Positions 21,652-33,243 of a stretch of 64,000 bases of DNA are shown here, piece by piece (positions within the stretch are counted from its first letter, which is position 1; each line of letters starts with the position of its first letter). This stretch comes from Symsagittifera roscoffensis (Eukaryota; Xenacoelomorpha; Acoela; Convolutidae), in NCBI RefSeq assembly GCF_963678635.1, contig NC_087065.1, positions 45,047,919-45,111,918 on the forward strand, given 5' to 3'. The position numbers and the translations under genes were made by a program. The notes under the pieces were generated by a model. It did not search any database. It was not told the origin of the DNA and saw only the letters and a list, made by a program, of their open reading frames with translations.

Positions 21652-21660
21652 TTTCAGCAC
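21633..21660 (+). other. Perfect hairpin at the terminal-repeat boundary
   Basis: 13-bp arms GTGCTGAAATTAC and GTAATTTCAGCAC around a TT loop. The right terminal repeat (41808-41941) keeps the first arm and only four bases of the second. Copy 2 has the same hairpin at 47275-47302 with one end-pair mismatch. Confidence 0.8.
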
Positions 21661-23054
21661 CAGAGAGATTTGAATTTAACTTAGAAATTAGTTGCCTCTC
21701 CAAGAGAACTTCAGTAGCCGCAACAAACCAGTATACCCTAGATCTATTGAGCCTAGCAGAGACTAGTTAAACACCCTGAGACTAGAAAGTATAAGAGTAA
21801 GATTAGGATCGGTATTAGACTAAGAAGTTGCCCGAATCTATCCGGCCGAAAATAAGATAGCGTGACGAGCAGACGGTGTACCCGAAACTACTCTATGAGT
21901 TAACCACATCGGTTCTAACTCATCTGGTGCGACCATAAGTCTCGAATAAGACCTTAATAGCTTAGAACTAACCAAAAATAGATTAGAATTTAGACAAACA
22001 TTTTCAAAATGTTATACGATAATAATTTAATCGAAATGTCTCTACGACTCAATAGATCAGAGCCGATATTCCGAACAATAATAGAACTACCCGGAATTGG
22101 AAGAAGACCTCGAACAAGAGACAACATACGACAAAGTAGAAACTTACCATTTAGTTTTATGATTGTACGGCAAAAGCCAACACAAAATTTTATATTTAGA
22201 ATCTTATTAGCAATGAATTTATATTTTCATCTGCAAACATAAAATTTTGAAGTCAATCTTCATGATCATTTCAGGCGCTAAACAAAATTATTATTTTACA
22301 ATAACGATTGATAAAAAGATCTCAGATCGTTTTCTTAATTTCTGCAGTCTTATATAAAACATATTTGAAAAATATTTATTGAAAATGAAAAAAAAAATTA
22401 GTAGCATGACAATAAATTGTTAGTAATCATAAATCATCTGTTTTCCCAGCTTCATCACCTAAACATAACAGCAATCATAAGCTCACTAATATCATTAAAA
22501 TACTAAATCTTTTTCTCAAATAAATTTAAACCATTTTAAACTTAAAATCACTTAATTTTAAAATCAGATCATCAAGGCTTATCCTTGGATCTTAATTAAT
22601 TTTCTATTTCACTAAATTTAAAAGACCCGAGATTAATAGAAATTTTTTAATAAGACTAACCATTCAAATTAAGATAAACAGTGAAGAACTTCGCTTATTC
22701 ATCCTTCACTTGAACCCTCCTCTTACCAGACCCAGGATAGATCTTAGACTTAGTAAGTTTAAAATAGTATCTAACGAACTACTTGCGTTCTAATTATACC
22801 TGAACCTTGTGATTTGATTTACTATTCTCCAACCCTTGAACACAATCACTACCCCTAAGTAAGATTAAGTAAGTTAACACCTTAGCTTAGACTAGCCACG
22901 AGAAAATAAAAAATCATTCTTCGGAATCGATATACTTTTCTCTCCAACCCTAAATAAAAAGACCCAGGTTAAGCTAACCAAAAAATCGTAAGGGCTATCA
23001 GTCTAAGAAAATAGAAATACCTAACAACTTTTTGCATCCCTCATTCTAAACCTT
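21652..23054 (+). promoter_or_regulatory. 5' leader of copy 1
   Basis: About 1.4 kb without a conserved long frame. A primer-binding-site candidate TGGTGCGACCATAAG lies at 21925, two bases after a CA that could end a longer LTR. A 77-codon upstream frame starts at 22009; its ATG is conserved in copy 2 but a one-base indel changes its end. AGACCCAGG recurs (22736, 22969), and CAAGGCTTATCCTTG (about 22575) can form a small stem. Donor-like GTAAGT occurs near 22870. Confidence 0.5.
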
Positions 23055-23516
23055 ATGTCATTCAAAAATCTAGGAAATAAGCAAACAATCGTTTTACACA
23101 ACTATGAGATAGATAACAAAAAATACGATCTTGTGATCACACCTCATACACAAACAGTTGGATACATTAGAACAAAACGACAAACAATAAAAAGAAAAAT
23201 TATAAACAAACAAAGACAAATCACACGAAAAAGATTTTCAAAAAATAGAAACGCATTTTCCGAATCAGAAACCAGCAGTTTAGATGAACTCTACAAATTA
23301 AAAGAATCAATTGATAAAAATTGTCCCATTCACAATCAATTATGTTTTTCCGATTCAGAAACAACTTCAAATTCATCAAAAAGAGGAAAAAGAAGAATAA
23401 AAAAGCAATACAAACACAAACCAGTACACCTGTATAACTGGAATCAACCAATTAGACACATTGATAGCTATATATTAACAGTCATCAAACGAAAAAATGA
23501 GCCACACTCAAAGTGA
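23055..23516 (+). CDS. ORF A: small, very basic protein (153 aa)
   Basis: 153 codons from ATG to TGA, rich in Lys/Arg, with a central cluster RTKRQTIKRKIINKQRQITRKR at about residues 36-57 and a second (KRGKRRIKKQYKHK) near residue 115. Both look like nucleic-acid binding or nuclear-localisation sequence. Copy 2 has the same length (48814-49275) with about nine changes, so the frame survived in both while the rest decayed. Its last 20 nt overlap the gag start, suggesting leaky scanning or re-initiation. I do not recognise the family. An extra ORF upstream of gag is unusual for Ty3/gypsy elements; a regulatory or nucleocapsid-like role is only a guess. Confidence 0.65.
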   Translation: MSFKNLGNKQTIVLHNYEIDNKKYDLVITPHTQTVGYIRTKRQTIKRKIINKQRQITRKRFSKNRNAFSESETSSLDELYKLKESIDKNCPIHNQLCFSDSETTSNSSKRGKRRIKKQYKHKPVHLYNWNQPIRHIDSYILTVIKRKNEPHSK

Positions 23517-26500
23517 CGATAGTCCAGATGACGAAGAGGTTTACCCCTTCCTCATAGATGCACCCGATAATAGAGGGCAATATGATTTTTGCAAGAATTT
23601 ACTCGTAAATTTGTTTGAACCCGGAATCAGTCCATGCAAAGCAGAATTCCCAGATATCAAAATCAAAAGACAAATTATTGAACATTATTTAAAAGACATA
23701 TGTAACTTAACACAAAAATATGGAATCTACACCATAGAATTCAGCACACCAAATACGAACCATCGTAAATATGTAATTCAAACAGACGATCTTGAATTAG
23801 AATTTTCAAAAGTATTCCTAGAATATATCAAAAGCATACAATATCATAATTCACAAAGAGCAAACTCTATATTCACTAATGAAGTTTTTGCAATAATATA
23901 TACCTATATCTCTATATTAGAAAAAAAACAGAATTTCAAAGTATCTCACCAACTGAAACATCCAAACATACAAAAGTACGAAATGAAATTACATTATTTT
24001 CAACTTTTCTACATATAATCAAAGAAAATTTCACAAAAGATGATGATGATGTTTCACAACACACTAAACATGACTTACAAAAAATTTTGGCATGGTTTAT
24101 AATAGATTATTTCACACATAATTTAGACTTAATTTCACAAGCAAGAAAAAATTTCAGACCTCAAAATTCTAATGATGACACTGACATTACAGAACAATCA
24201 GACTACGTTTGGGACCCTGAATGGTCTCATCCTCCATTTATAAATATCCCACAATCTATCTCAAGTCAAGCAATAAGTACAATATCTTATCACAGAGATT
24301 ATGTAAAAGTAATACCACTAACCATTGATGCAACACCATTGAACTACAATACATTTTTACCTGATACACGAAATAACAGTTTAAATTCGACCGAAATACA
24401 CAATGAAAACCTTAATGGAACTAGAAATCTTACACAACAAGATATTCAAACACCATCACACTTCATAAATGAAGAAATTGTCCAAACAACAACAACTACA
24501 CAACAAAATATTTCACCAATACACCCAAATTTAACAACACCAAGAAATACAAATACTTCACTGGCACAAGTAACCTTACAATCAACCGTTAAACCTTCGG
24601 TTGCTCCAAAATATTCACATATGGATACTCAAACATATAGACCAATGACAGTACCGTCAAAAACACGAAAATCATTCACAGGAAACACCTTTGCAGAACA
24701 CAATTATAATTATGCTCATAAACAAAGAACAAATCAACCTCCCCGAAAAAATACACAAAGTTTAAATCACGTTTGTTCTCATTATTGGAATCTCCCGAAA
24801 ACATCGACAAATTCAGTAAATTTTCCAGATAATCCACGACCTACACAGGATTATACTGAAAATTTCCCATTCTTCCAACAAAATAAAAATAACCAACATA
24901 CACCATTTAATACAAACTACTTATCATCCGATGAAGATGATTATCACCAACCAGATATTTTTGCACCATATACTAAAGAATATCGCACACAAAGACCACG
25001 ACAACCTCAACCATCTCGAAATATGAAAATTTACCCACAAAACCCAACAGATGTACAACATCCACAACAAATGCATATACAAAATCCATTTAACACACAA
25101 TCTTTTCAACCAATACAAACAAAAAATCCAATGTCAATGCATTCTTATCAACCAACTCAAATGCAAAATGAAATTCCGCTTCCATATTACCTTCAGCAAC
25201 ACGAAATAACAAAAAATCAACTTTCAAATTTTTCGCAAATGCCAAATGCCAAAGAATCACTACAGATGACAATGAATCCCTACCTCATGGGTGGATCATC
25301 AATAAAATCCAATAAACCACTGATGGTATTTACAGGAACAGATCCTGAATATTCTGTAGAAGATTATTTAAATGCAGTAACAGCAAATTTAATTTTAAAT
25401 ATAGGACCTGAACCAATTAATACGCCACTACATCAAAATTGGATACATAGACGCACAGCATTGATACAAACAACCTTAGATGGCGCAGCTCAAAAATGGT
25501 TTTCAGTATTACCTATAGAAATAAAATCAGACTGGAAAAGATTTACACAAGAATTTTCAAAAATGTTTGACTCCGAAAGAAATAAACAACACCAAATAGT
25601 TTTATGTAATGAAATTCGCAGATTACCAAATGAAACCATCAAACAATTAGCAGTACGCATCGAAACACTAGTTCGAAAAGCATATTCACTTAATACAAAT
25701 GACTATAAAAACACAAAAATGACAGAAATTTTAATGATGACCTTAACACCTCAATTAAGGAAAACAGCAATAAAAAAGAGAGCATCTCATCCTTCCTCAA
25801 TTCGAGAGCCAGATTTAGATTTTCGAAAACTAGTAGATAAACTAGAGCAAGCGGAAATCACAATGAAACTTGAAGAAACAGAAAATCTAAAACTACAATA
25901 TGTTAATCGAATTGAAACAAACACTACACATATAAATAACATACAGGAATCAGATACAGACCTAATTGAAAAAATCACTGAAATACTAAATATCTATGAA
26001 AAACATCCAAATTTTAAAGGCAAACCATCCCTCAAAAAATGGTGTAATTATTGCCGACGATACGGACACAATTTTTCCGAATGTGGACAAAAACAACAAG
26101 ATAATCAGAATAAACCTCAAAAGCATAAAGAACCAAATAAATCGTTCTATCAATATATGAAAAAAGATCAAAATCTACCAAACAAACATGTATATAGTTA
26201 TAACAGTTCAGGAAAACTACTTCCGAATAACACCAATTACACAAGGAATCAATCACCATATAACTCAAGTTATAGAGGAAGATCACCAGAACGAAGAAAT
26301 ACACAAAATTCTTCACAAAATAAATATAATCGATCAAATAGTCGAAATAACTATTCGAGATCAAATTCCAATGCAACACAATTTGTTTCTAGATCCAGTT
26401 CCCAATCAAACCCAAAAAATAAACACTATTTGAATAATCAATCACGAAACTCATCATACAACAGGAATAGAAACTATTCAAATTATAGAAATAGAAGTTA

Positions 26501-26525
26501 TTCGAACAATCGAAATCAGAATTAA
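23497..26525 (+). pseudogene. gag: Gag, copy 1 (frameshifted)
   Basis: Begins MSHTQSDDSPDDEEVYPF. A frameshift in an A-rich run near 23925 moves the reading from 23497-24018 to the 812-codon frame that ends at 26525. Order: acidic N-terminus; long Asn/Gln/Thr/Pro-rich linker; a capsid domain around residues 410-600 of the long frame (FTGTDPEYSVEDYLNAV, QTTLDGAAQKWFSVLP, FSKMFDSERNKQHQ, ETLVRKAYSLN); one CCHC zinc knuckle (CNYCRRYGHNFSEC, about residue 653); an Arg/Ser/Asn-rich tail. The capsid and knuckle are typical of Ty3/gypsy Gag, which builds the particle and packages RNA. The ending TAA is TAC in copy 2, so gag and pol were originally one frame. Confidence 0.85.
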
Positions 26526-27961
26526 CCGAACAATCGATCAAGAAATAACTCGTATTATAGATCAAACTATCACAGATCAAATGACAATTATCAAAACAGA
26601 TCACGGAACAATGCACAAAATCGAAATTCAAGTTATAATAATCAATATAGAAATTATTCCCAGTCACCACATAGGAATATTCACCATTATAATAATTCTA
26701 AACATCGATACATTAATCAAGTACAGTCAAATGAAGAAACAACATCAGACCCCCCAGGTATTGATGACACAGGAAGTAACGAACTACAACTAAATCAAAT
26801 AAACTGTGGATCATCAGATACAGAAAGTGATACAGAAAATACTATCTCCGTAAATATGATAACAGTCGAAAACGACTATGAACCTATCATATATGAACAA
26901 CCTTTTACATCACATATATATGAAAATCAATTGGAACTCCTTCACAATTATTATATTGAACCCATCGATACTACACAAACTACACAAGAAGTAAACGAAA
27001 TTAACACGGTAATTAAAACCAATGAAAAAGACAAAACAAAATGTTCAAACACAAATCATATTTATCAAAATATACAAAAAGAACAACCCAGAGAAAAAAT
27101 TTGGACAATACCATTTCTCTTAGAAAGTCCAAGAAACAAAGAATTTCAACCACCAGATCTTGAAATTGATTTTTTATTTGATTCAGGAGCAGAATCAAAC
27201 ATAATTAATATTCCCACATGGAATGAAATCAAAACATTACATCCAAAATTAACGCCTCTAGTAAACTAGCAACAGCACAAGGATCAACATTAGTAAATTA
27301 TGGAAAAATCCAATTATTCCTTCTCCCCACAAGGACAATGGAGCAAAATAAAATTCTAAACAAACCATTTAAACAAATATTTCATATTACTGATATTAAG
27401 CACAATATCATTGGCATACCATTTATATCAAAATATATACCAACAATCAACATCTTAAATAGTAAAATACTAATCAAAGATAAATACAAAAAAAAAACAA
27501 AAAATACATTTTTTCAAAGATTAAACGAACAACCACCATTCTTCTCAAAATTTTATCCAATTTATAACCAACAACGGAAACACCTGAAACCATTATCAGG
27601 AAATATATATAATTTTTTAATAAAACAAGTTCACCAGTATGATAAAAGTCAAAATAAACAACAACTTTTTATGTCAGACTTTGAATTTAAACCTATTCAC
27701 AAGTTTTTCAAAATCACGATGTCATCTATAAAATATTTGAAAAACACGAATTCCGACATCATTTCGTTACATGTGTATAACAATACACCGTATCAAGTAA
27801 CATTACCCTTAGGACTTTTAGGATATTGCGAAACAAACGCTACAATCTCACCCATATATGAAGTAGTCTACCGCGTAAATAATATACTCCAATTATTAGA
27901 TATTTGCCAATCCACAATTCTTGACGAAGAATTATCCATAAATAATATAATAAGCAATTAA
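26526..27961 (+). pseudogene. pol: Pol: protease and downstream linker, copy 1
   Basis: Continues the gag frame after the private stop at 26523-26525. An Asn/Arg-rich stretch is followed by MITVENDYEPIIYEQ and the retropepsin active-site box EIDFLFDSGAESNIINIP at about 27166-27215 (Asp-Ser-Gly triad). A deletion of a few bases near 27260 breaks the frame (copy 2 reads TPLATSSKLATAQG there). The frame resumes at 27338 as a linker without recognised motif (KPFKQIFHITDIKHNIIGIP) until a private TAA at 27959. The protease would cleave the Gag-Pol precursor. Confidence 0.8.
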
Positions 27962-28054
27962 AAGAGAAACCCAGATTATTTCACAAAAACACCATATTTT
28001 AAACCAACGTTCAATATAACAAATTACACAAAAGAACAACAAAAATTTTTAACG

Positions 28055-29367
28055 ATGTTTAATTTTGAACACTCACAAATTACACAAATCGAATTTGACA
28101 AACTAGCAAAACAACTGTTAAAATATTCAACAGTCTACGCAACATCAAAATTTGACGTTGGGAAAGTCAGTTCATCACTACATCTCCCGTTAAAACCTGA
28201 CGCAGTTTTCAAAAAACAAAGAGCTAGTAAAGTACCAATTCATTTACACGACAAAGTACATAGATTACTTGATGTTTTAGAACAATACAAAATTATCTCA
28301 CCAGTAAATAAAGAAGAACAACCAAAAGGTAACACATTTATTAACCCTGTTATCATTCTAGCAAAAGGAGAATCATTAAAAATAGTTTTAGATGCTAGAT
28401 ACCTCAATTCCCTAATTGACGAATCGAAATGCAATTGGCCTATTGAACCAATACAAGTTATCTTAACAAAAATAAACGGAAAATATTTTACAACCGCATA
28501 TATGAATAGTGCATACAATCAAATGCCACTAGATGAACAATCACGACGTTTAACACAATTTGTTAGAGGAAATCAACAATATGAATTTAACTGCCTATTC
28601 TATGGAATTTCCATAGGACCAGCAGTATTTTCAATTTTTATGAGTAAAATTTTTAGACCACTAATACTCAAGAAAAAGCAATCACTTATTTGGATGATGT
28701 TTTTATGCAATCACAGACAAAAGAAGAAATGTTTACAGTTTTAGAGCACTATCATAAAATACTTCAGAACGAAAATCTGAAGGCCGCCCCCGATAAATCA
28801 CACTTCTTTTTGACACGAGTTAAATTTTTAGGACATAATATAGAAAGAAACACAATCACTCCATTAAAATTACGCATTGATGCTATTCAAAAACTTCAAC
28901 CACCAACAAACAAAACGAAAATCCAAGAATTCCTTGGAATGTTAAATTTCTTAAGCAAGTACGTTTATAAAATGCAATTATATTTAAGACCGTTCTACAA
29001 TATCCTCAGACAACAAAATAATTTTGAATGGACCACTGAACATCAAACACGATTTGAAGAAATTAAAAAACTTTTAACTGAACAAATTTCAAACACAATC
29101 CCAGACACATATCAACCATTCTATGCTATGTGCGATGCTTCAAATTTTGGCATCGGCGCAGCATTACTACAATCACATAGTGGTACAAATAAAATGAACC
29201 TTATATCAGCAAATTCCCGATTATTCACACAAGCAGAGCTACGACTCTCAACTCTAATGAGAGAATATACAGCTATAATTTATACACTTACAGAATATGA
29301 ATTTCTGATACTTGGATCCCCTATCAAAATTAGAAATTGGAAATATTTTTCTCCCTCCAACAGATAA
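28055..29367 (+). pseudogene. pol: Pol: reverse transcriptase and truncated RNase H, copy 1
   Basis: RT fingers and palm in order: RASKVPIHLHDKVHRLLDVL, NPVIILAKGESLKIVLDARY, motif A TTAYMNSAYNQM (the catalytic Asp is Tyr here; copy 2 keeps Asp), FNCLFYGISIGPAVF, then a one-base frame change and ITYLDDVFMQS (the YLDD box, about 28678-28700). The thumb and connection are HFFLTRVKFLGHNIERN and IQEFLGMLNFLSKYV. RNase H starts with FYAMCDASNFGIGAALL and SRLFTQAELRLSTLMREYTA, but the rest, present in copy 2, is deleted at about 29312. The motifs are Ty3/gypsy-like. Confidence 0.88.
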
Positions 29368-30776
29368 AATTACACTTGAACTCTTAAAACAATATCAAAA
29401 TCTTGACCCAGTAATTAGACAACTAAAATCATGGCTTAAATACAAAACTAAGCCCGTAAAAGCAGATACCACAATTTTAGGAAATAAAACACTACTGCGA
29501 TTTTTCCGAAAATTTAATAATACAACAGTTAATGAAAACAGAGACCTTCTAGAATATCAATTAAATGATTCTACAGTTCCCTGTCTCCCTTTAAGTATGA
29601 TACTAATAGCTTTTAACATTTCGCATACACAAAATACTAAAGGACACTCTGGATCAGAGAAAACATATTCAAACTTAACACAAAATTTTTATTTCCCAAA
29701 TGCACCAATTTGGATAAAAGTATTATGCAATGATTGTATAGTATGTCAGCTTATTCAAATCAAAAACAAATAGCATAAAAACAAGATTTTAAAGGACAAA
29801 GTTCATATTTTAACCATCGTATTTCATTCGATACAAAAGGACCAATTTCACCATCCTCTGAAGGAAACTCCTACATTATGGTAATTGTTGATGCATTTAC
29901 ACATTATGTAGCACTCAACCCAGTACCACATTGTAATGCTTGTTATGCTTACACAACACTTTATGAACACTGGATAGCTAAATTCGGATTACCCGAAATC
30001 TTAGTTACAGATAACGGTACAGAATTCATAAATAATGAAATCACACTATGTCACTTATATAACATCAAACATAAACCACGTACATCTCATGCACCTTGGA
30101 CAAACGGTTTAGTCGAAGGTATGAACCGTTCACTACAAGAATATCTTAGATTTATCATAAATGGAAATGATACAAGATACACAGAATGGTCAGCAGATGT
30201 AAAATCATTTCCCTTAGCATATAATTCACAAATTACGACAACTCTAGGAATGTCACCATACGAAATGGTTTTTAATCAAAAGCCACGTAAACCAATTATG
30301 TTTACAGCAAACTCTCATAAAAATGCACAAGGTCATTGTCAACCGAATAAAGACTCAATTTGTTATAACCTACCTTTACACACGCATGATCAAAATCATT
30401 TTCATCATCCACAAATCCTTAAATTAACCTCCGGCACACACACCGAATGGATTTTAAATAGAGATAAAAAACACAATGAAATTTACCAAAAAGTAACAAA
30501 AAAATTGTTACAACGGCAGAACATTAACGAACAAATTAACTCACGCTTTACACCAGCCTCAGATTTAAAAATTGGAACATTTGTCTGAATACCTAATTTT
30601 AATAAACAAAAAGGAATTTCGAAAAAATTACAACCCCTTCGCAAAGGACCATACCAAATAATTGCCAAACCCACTGACGTAACATATAAAATCACCGATT
30701 CAAACCAAAAAGAAATTGTTCAACATCGGAACAATCTATTGCCTTACTACCCAATAAGTACGCACTACGCGAATTA
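29312..30776 (+). pseudogene. pol: Pol: integrase, copy 1
   Basis: After the deletion junction the frame enters LLKQYQNLDPVIRQLKSWLK, then a zinc-binding module HTQNTKGHSG ... CNDCIVCQ. A private TAG at about 29771 interrupts. The core follows: FDTKGPISP, YIMVIVDAFTHYVAL (first Asp), EILVTDNGTEFINN (second Asp), APWTNGLVEGMNRSL (Glu), so the DDE set is complete. A TGA at 30586 (TTA in copy 2) separates the C-terminal GPY/F module, KGPYQIIAKPTDVTYKI, and QHRNNLLPYYP. The GPY/F module is diagnostic of Ty3/gypsy-type and some retroviral integrases. Confidence 0.88.
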
Positions 30777-31920
30777 ACTCAATTATATTCTTTCACAGGT
30801 TTAAAAGTTATTCAAAATCACCCACATACGGAAAAAGAAATAAAGGAACAAAACGACATTCATCATAGAAAACAAAATACAAAACCAACTACAACCCAAA
30901 ACAATACGAAAAAACTAGATCAAAAAATACCTCAAAAAGAAAGGAAAAATAGGAAAATGGTAGAAAAAATTTTACCACAAGAACAAGTCGAGAAATCAGA
31001 ACATAGAGAGTCATCACGATTTAGAAATCAACCACGTAAAAACTACAAAATATTCATCCCACAATCTAAAATATTAAAGAAAGTTGAATTTCAAAATCAA
31101 CTTTAATTTTAAAATCCTCGCACCTCCCGATCATATTGAATCTTCATTCTTCAAAATAACATGCTGACAAAAAACGCAACAATTCTAGTTCAAATTTAGC
31201 CAATAGCATTCAATCCGTCACCTTCTATAACTATAACACCAACCTATTAGACGAAAGATATTAAACTCCAGGCATATCTATAACTATAACTTTACAACCT
31301 CCAGGTCAAAAATAAGCAAATCACTCAGACTTGACAACTAAAATAAATACCACCATAATATCATAACCCTCCTTTATCTAACAACGCAAAGATCAACAGT
31401 ATTTTCCCAACTTAGACCTCAAAAACCCCCAACCAAAATGATAAATTAGCCTAAAGTAAAAATACGACAGTATTAATTTAGCCTAAAGTACAAAAATCTC
31501 AAAAATAACTCAGATCACCTGACAAATAAAAATAAAGCAAAGAGGATCTCCCCAACACCATAAAATTAGCCCGCAACAAATTTTCACAAAACTCAACCCA
31601 CTTGTCAAAAAATCAATAAATAACTCGACCACACTTGAAAATCGCCCCAAACAACAAAAAATATTCGACCAAGAAACCATTTCTTGAATGCTCTTCTCTC
31701 GATCAGTCAATATCTTTAAAAATTCAATTTTCAACATTTTCATAAACTTTTTCACAATACTTTTATTCATATTTCTCTTTGATACCTTTGAGGCTTTTAT
31801 AATAATTTTAATCTTTTTTTGCAACATTTTTTAAATTTTCTACTCCCTATTTGAAATATATCTCCATTTTTCCAAAATCATTGACCATATTCACAGGTAC
31901 GATAACCCAAAGTTCATTTA
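30777..31920 (+). promoter_or_regulatory. Non-coding spacer between pol and ORF X, copy 1
   Basis: The pol tail is Lys/Gln-rich and decays by about 31100. The rest has no plus-strand gene yet is closely conserved with 57600-58422. Repeated TCTATAACTATA motifs (about 31222 and 31276) and CTTGTCAAAAAATCAATAAA are shared. At its end, CATATTCACAG at 31887-31897 resembles a splice acceptor just before ORF X. The region may hold the promoter or splice site for the downstream cassette. The 105-codon minus-strand frame at 31510-31827 is not kept in copy 2. Confidence 0.45.
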
Positions 31921-33243
31921 AATGATACGAACAATTTTTAGTAGAACAGATTTTTTTTACTATTTGTAATTTTTATAACATTTTTATCATCCCTAATATT
32001 GACAATGTGCAAATGTAAAAAAAAGGCAATAATCACATTCGCCTTAGCAACAATCCTTTTAATTCTTTTCCTTGAAAAATAATTCAAAAAACATAAATTT
32101 TTTCACTAGGAAAAATCAATCAGAATACCTTCAAAAGTTGCTAACCAACAAAAACACAGTCAGTCTTTACCGACATCATCCCAAGAAAACCCGACAATAC
32201 CTACAACTACCCAAAACACCCCAAACATCCAGACGAATTTCTTTCCAAGATAACCCATACACTTTTGAAGAACGACACGCTCGCTTATCCGAACCATTAG
32301 AACCAGTTCAGAGACAAGCACCTCTAAGTGAACCAACATATAATTTATACCCAACATTACCACAAGAATTAAGTAGAATAAGAAACATTAGTCAAAACCA
32401 AAATACAGTTGAAATAAATAGACAAATTTTACATCCACGAAATTTTCAAACCCCCCAAGTTCATTTTAATATACCCCAATCCCCATCACCAATTACTCCA
32501 GAAAACCCAAATAGCACATTACCAGAAACCCCTACACTTGTTTCACAACGTAGCACCTCAAGTATACCCTCAGATTACTTAAGTTCAACATCAACATCTG
32601 AACAAATACGTGACAATCCCTTTAACCCCCCCAAACAAACATCACGACTACCATATTGGACAACACACTCATTCACACAAGGTGAACCAAAGTTAATAAA
32701 TGACCCAATAGATATTTCTACGGATACAACAACATCATCATCACTACCAGAAACTTTATCACTACCATCAACACCATCAATAAGCCAGATTTCACCGACG
32801 CCTTTCCCCTAAATTTTCCAAATAACCTCGACGCTAGATATCGAGAACAATCATCAACAAATATCCCTTCAAGATTAGGTTGGAACACGTTCACAGCACC
32901 CCCACCATTATTTGGACAACATCCAGAAAGTAACCGACTCCACAATTGGGCACTCAATAGACTACAATATAGACAAGACATCCACGAAGACATTCGTGAA
33001 CATAACATCCAAATACTCCAACAAAATAGTCTACAATTAAATTTCGAAATCACGATTAAACTTAACAACATTGTTCAATATCCTTACCCATTAAACCCAC
33101 CCAATATAACAGCTCAATCGCTACCACCACCATTTATAACAACTGAAGTAATATATAAGTACGACAGATATACCAAAAAGACAATTGGTTACATCACATT
33201 TTATAACCCATACTCAGGATTATCACACACATGTATATTCTAA
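31921..33243 (+). pseudogene. ORF X: membrane-anchored protein with Pro/Ser/Thr-rich middle, copy 1
   Basis: Starts MIRTIFSRTD. In copy 1 a missing base in the T-run near 31951 breaks the first membrane segment; the second (ITFALATILLILFL) follows a Cys-rich turn (MCKCKKK). The long frame 32072-32812 is Pro/Ser/Thr/Gln-rich. A one-base loss near 32808 shifts into the conserved C-terminal block: TFTAPPPLFGQHPESNRL, LNRLQYRQDIHEDIREHN, ITFYNPYSGLSHTCIF. The stop overlaps the env ATG by 13 nt. I do not recognise the family. The position between pol and env and the membrane start are compatible with a structural or assembly accessory protein, but that is inference. Confidence 0.65.

Noticed and set aside
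26032-26670. Long minus-strand frames opposite the gag tail
   Set aside because: Shadows of the Asn/Arg-rich gag tail; low-complexity AT-rich codons open the opposite strand.
31510-31827. 105-codon minus-strand frame in the pol-X spacer
   Set aside because: Not conserved in copy 2, where indels and stops break it.
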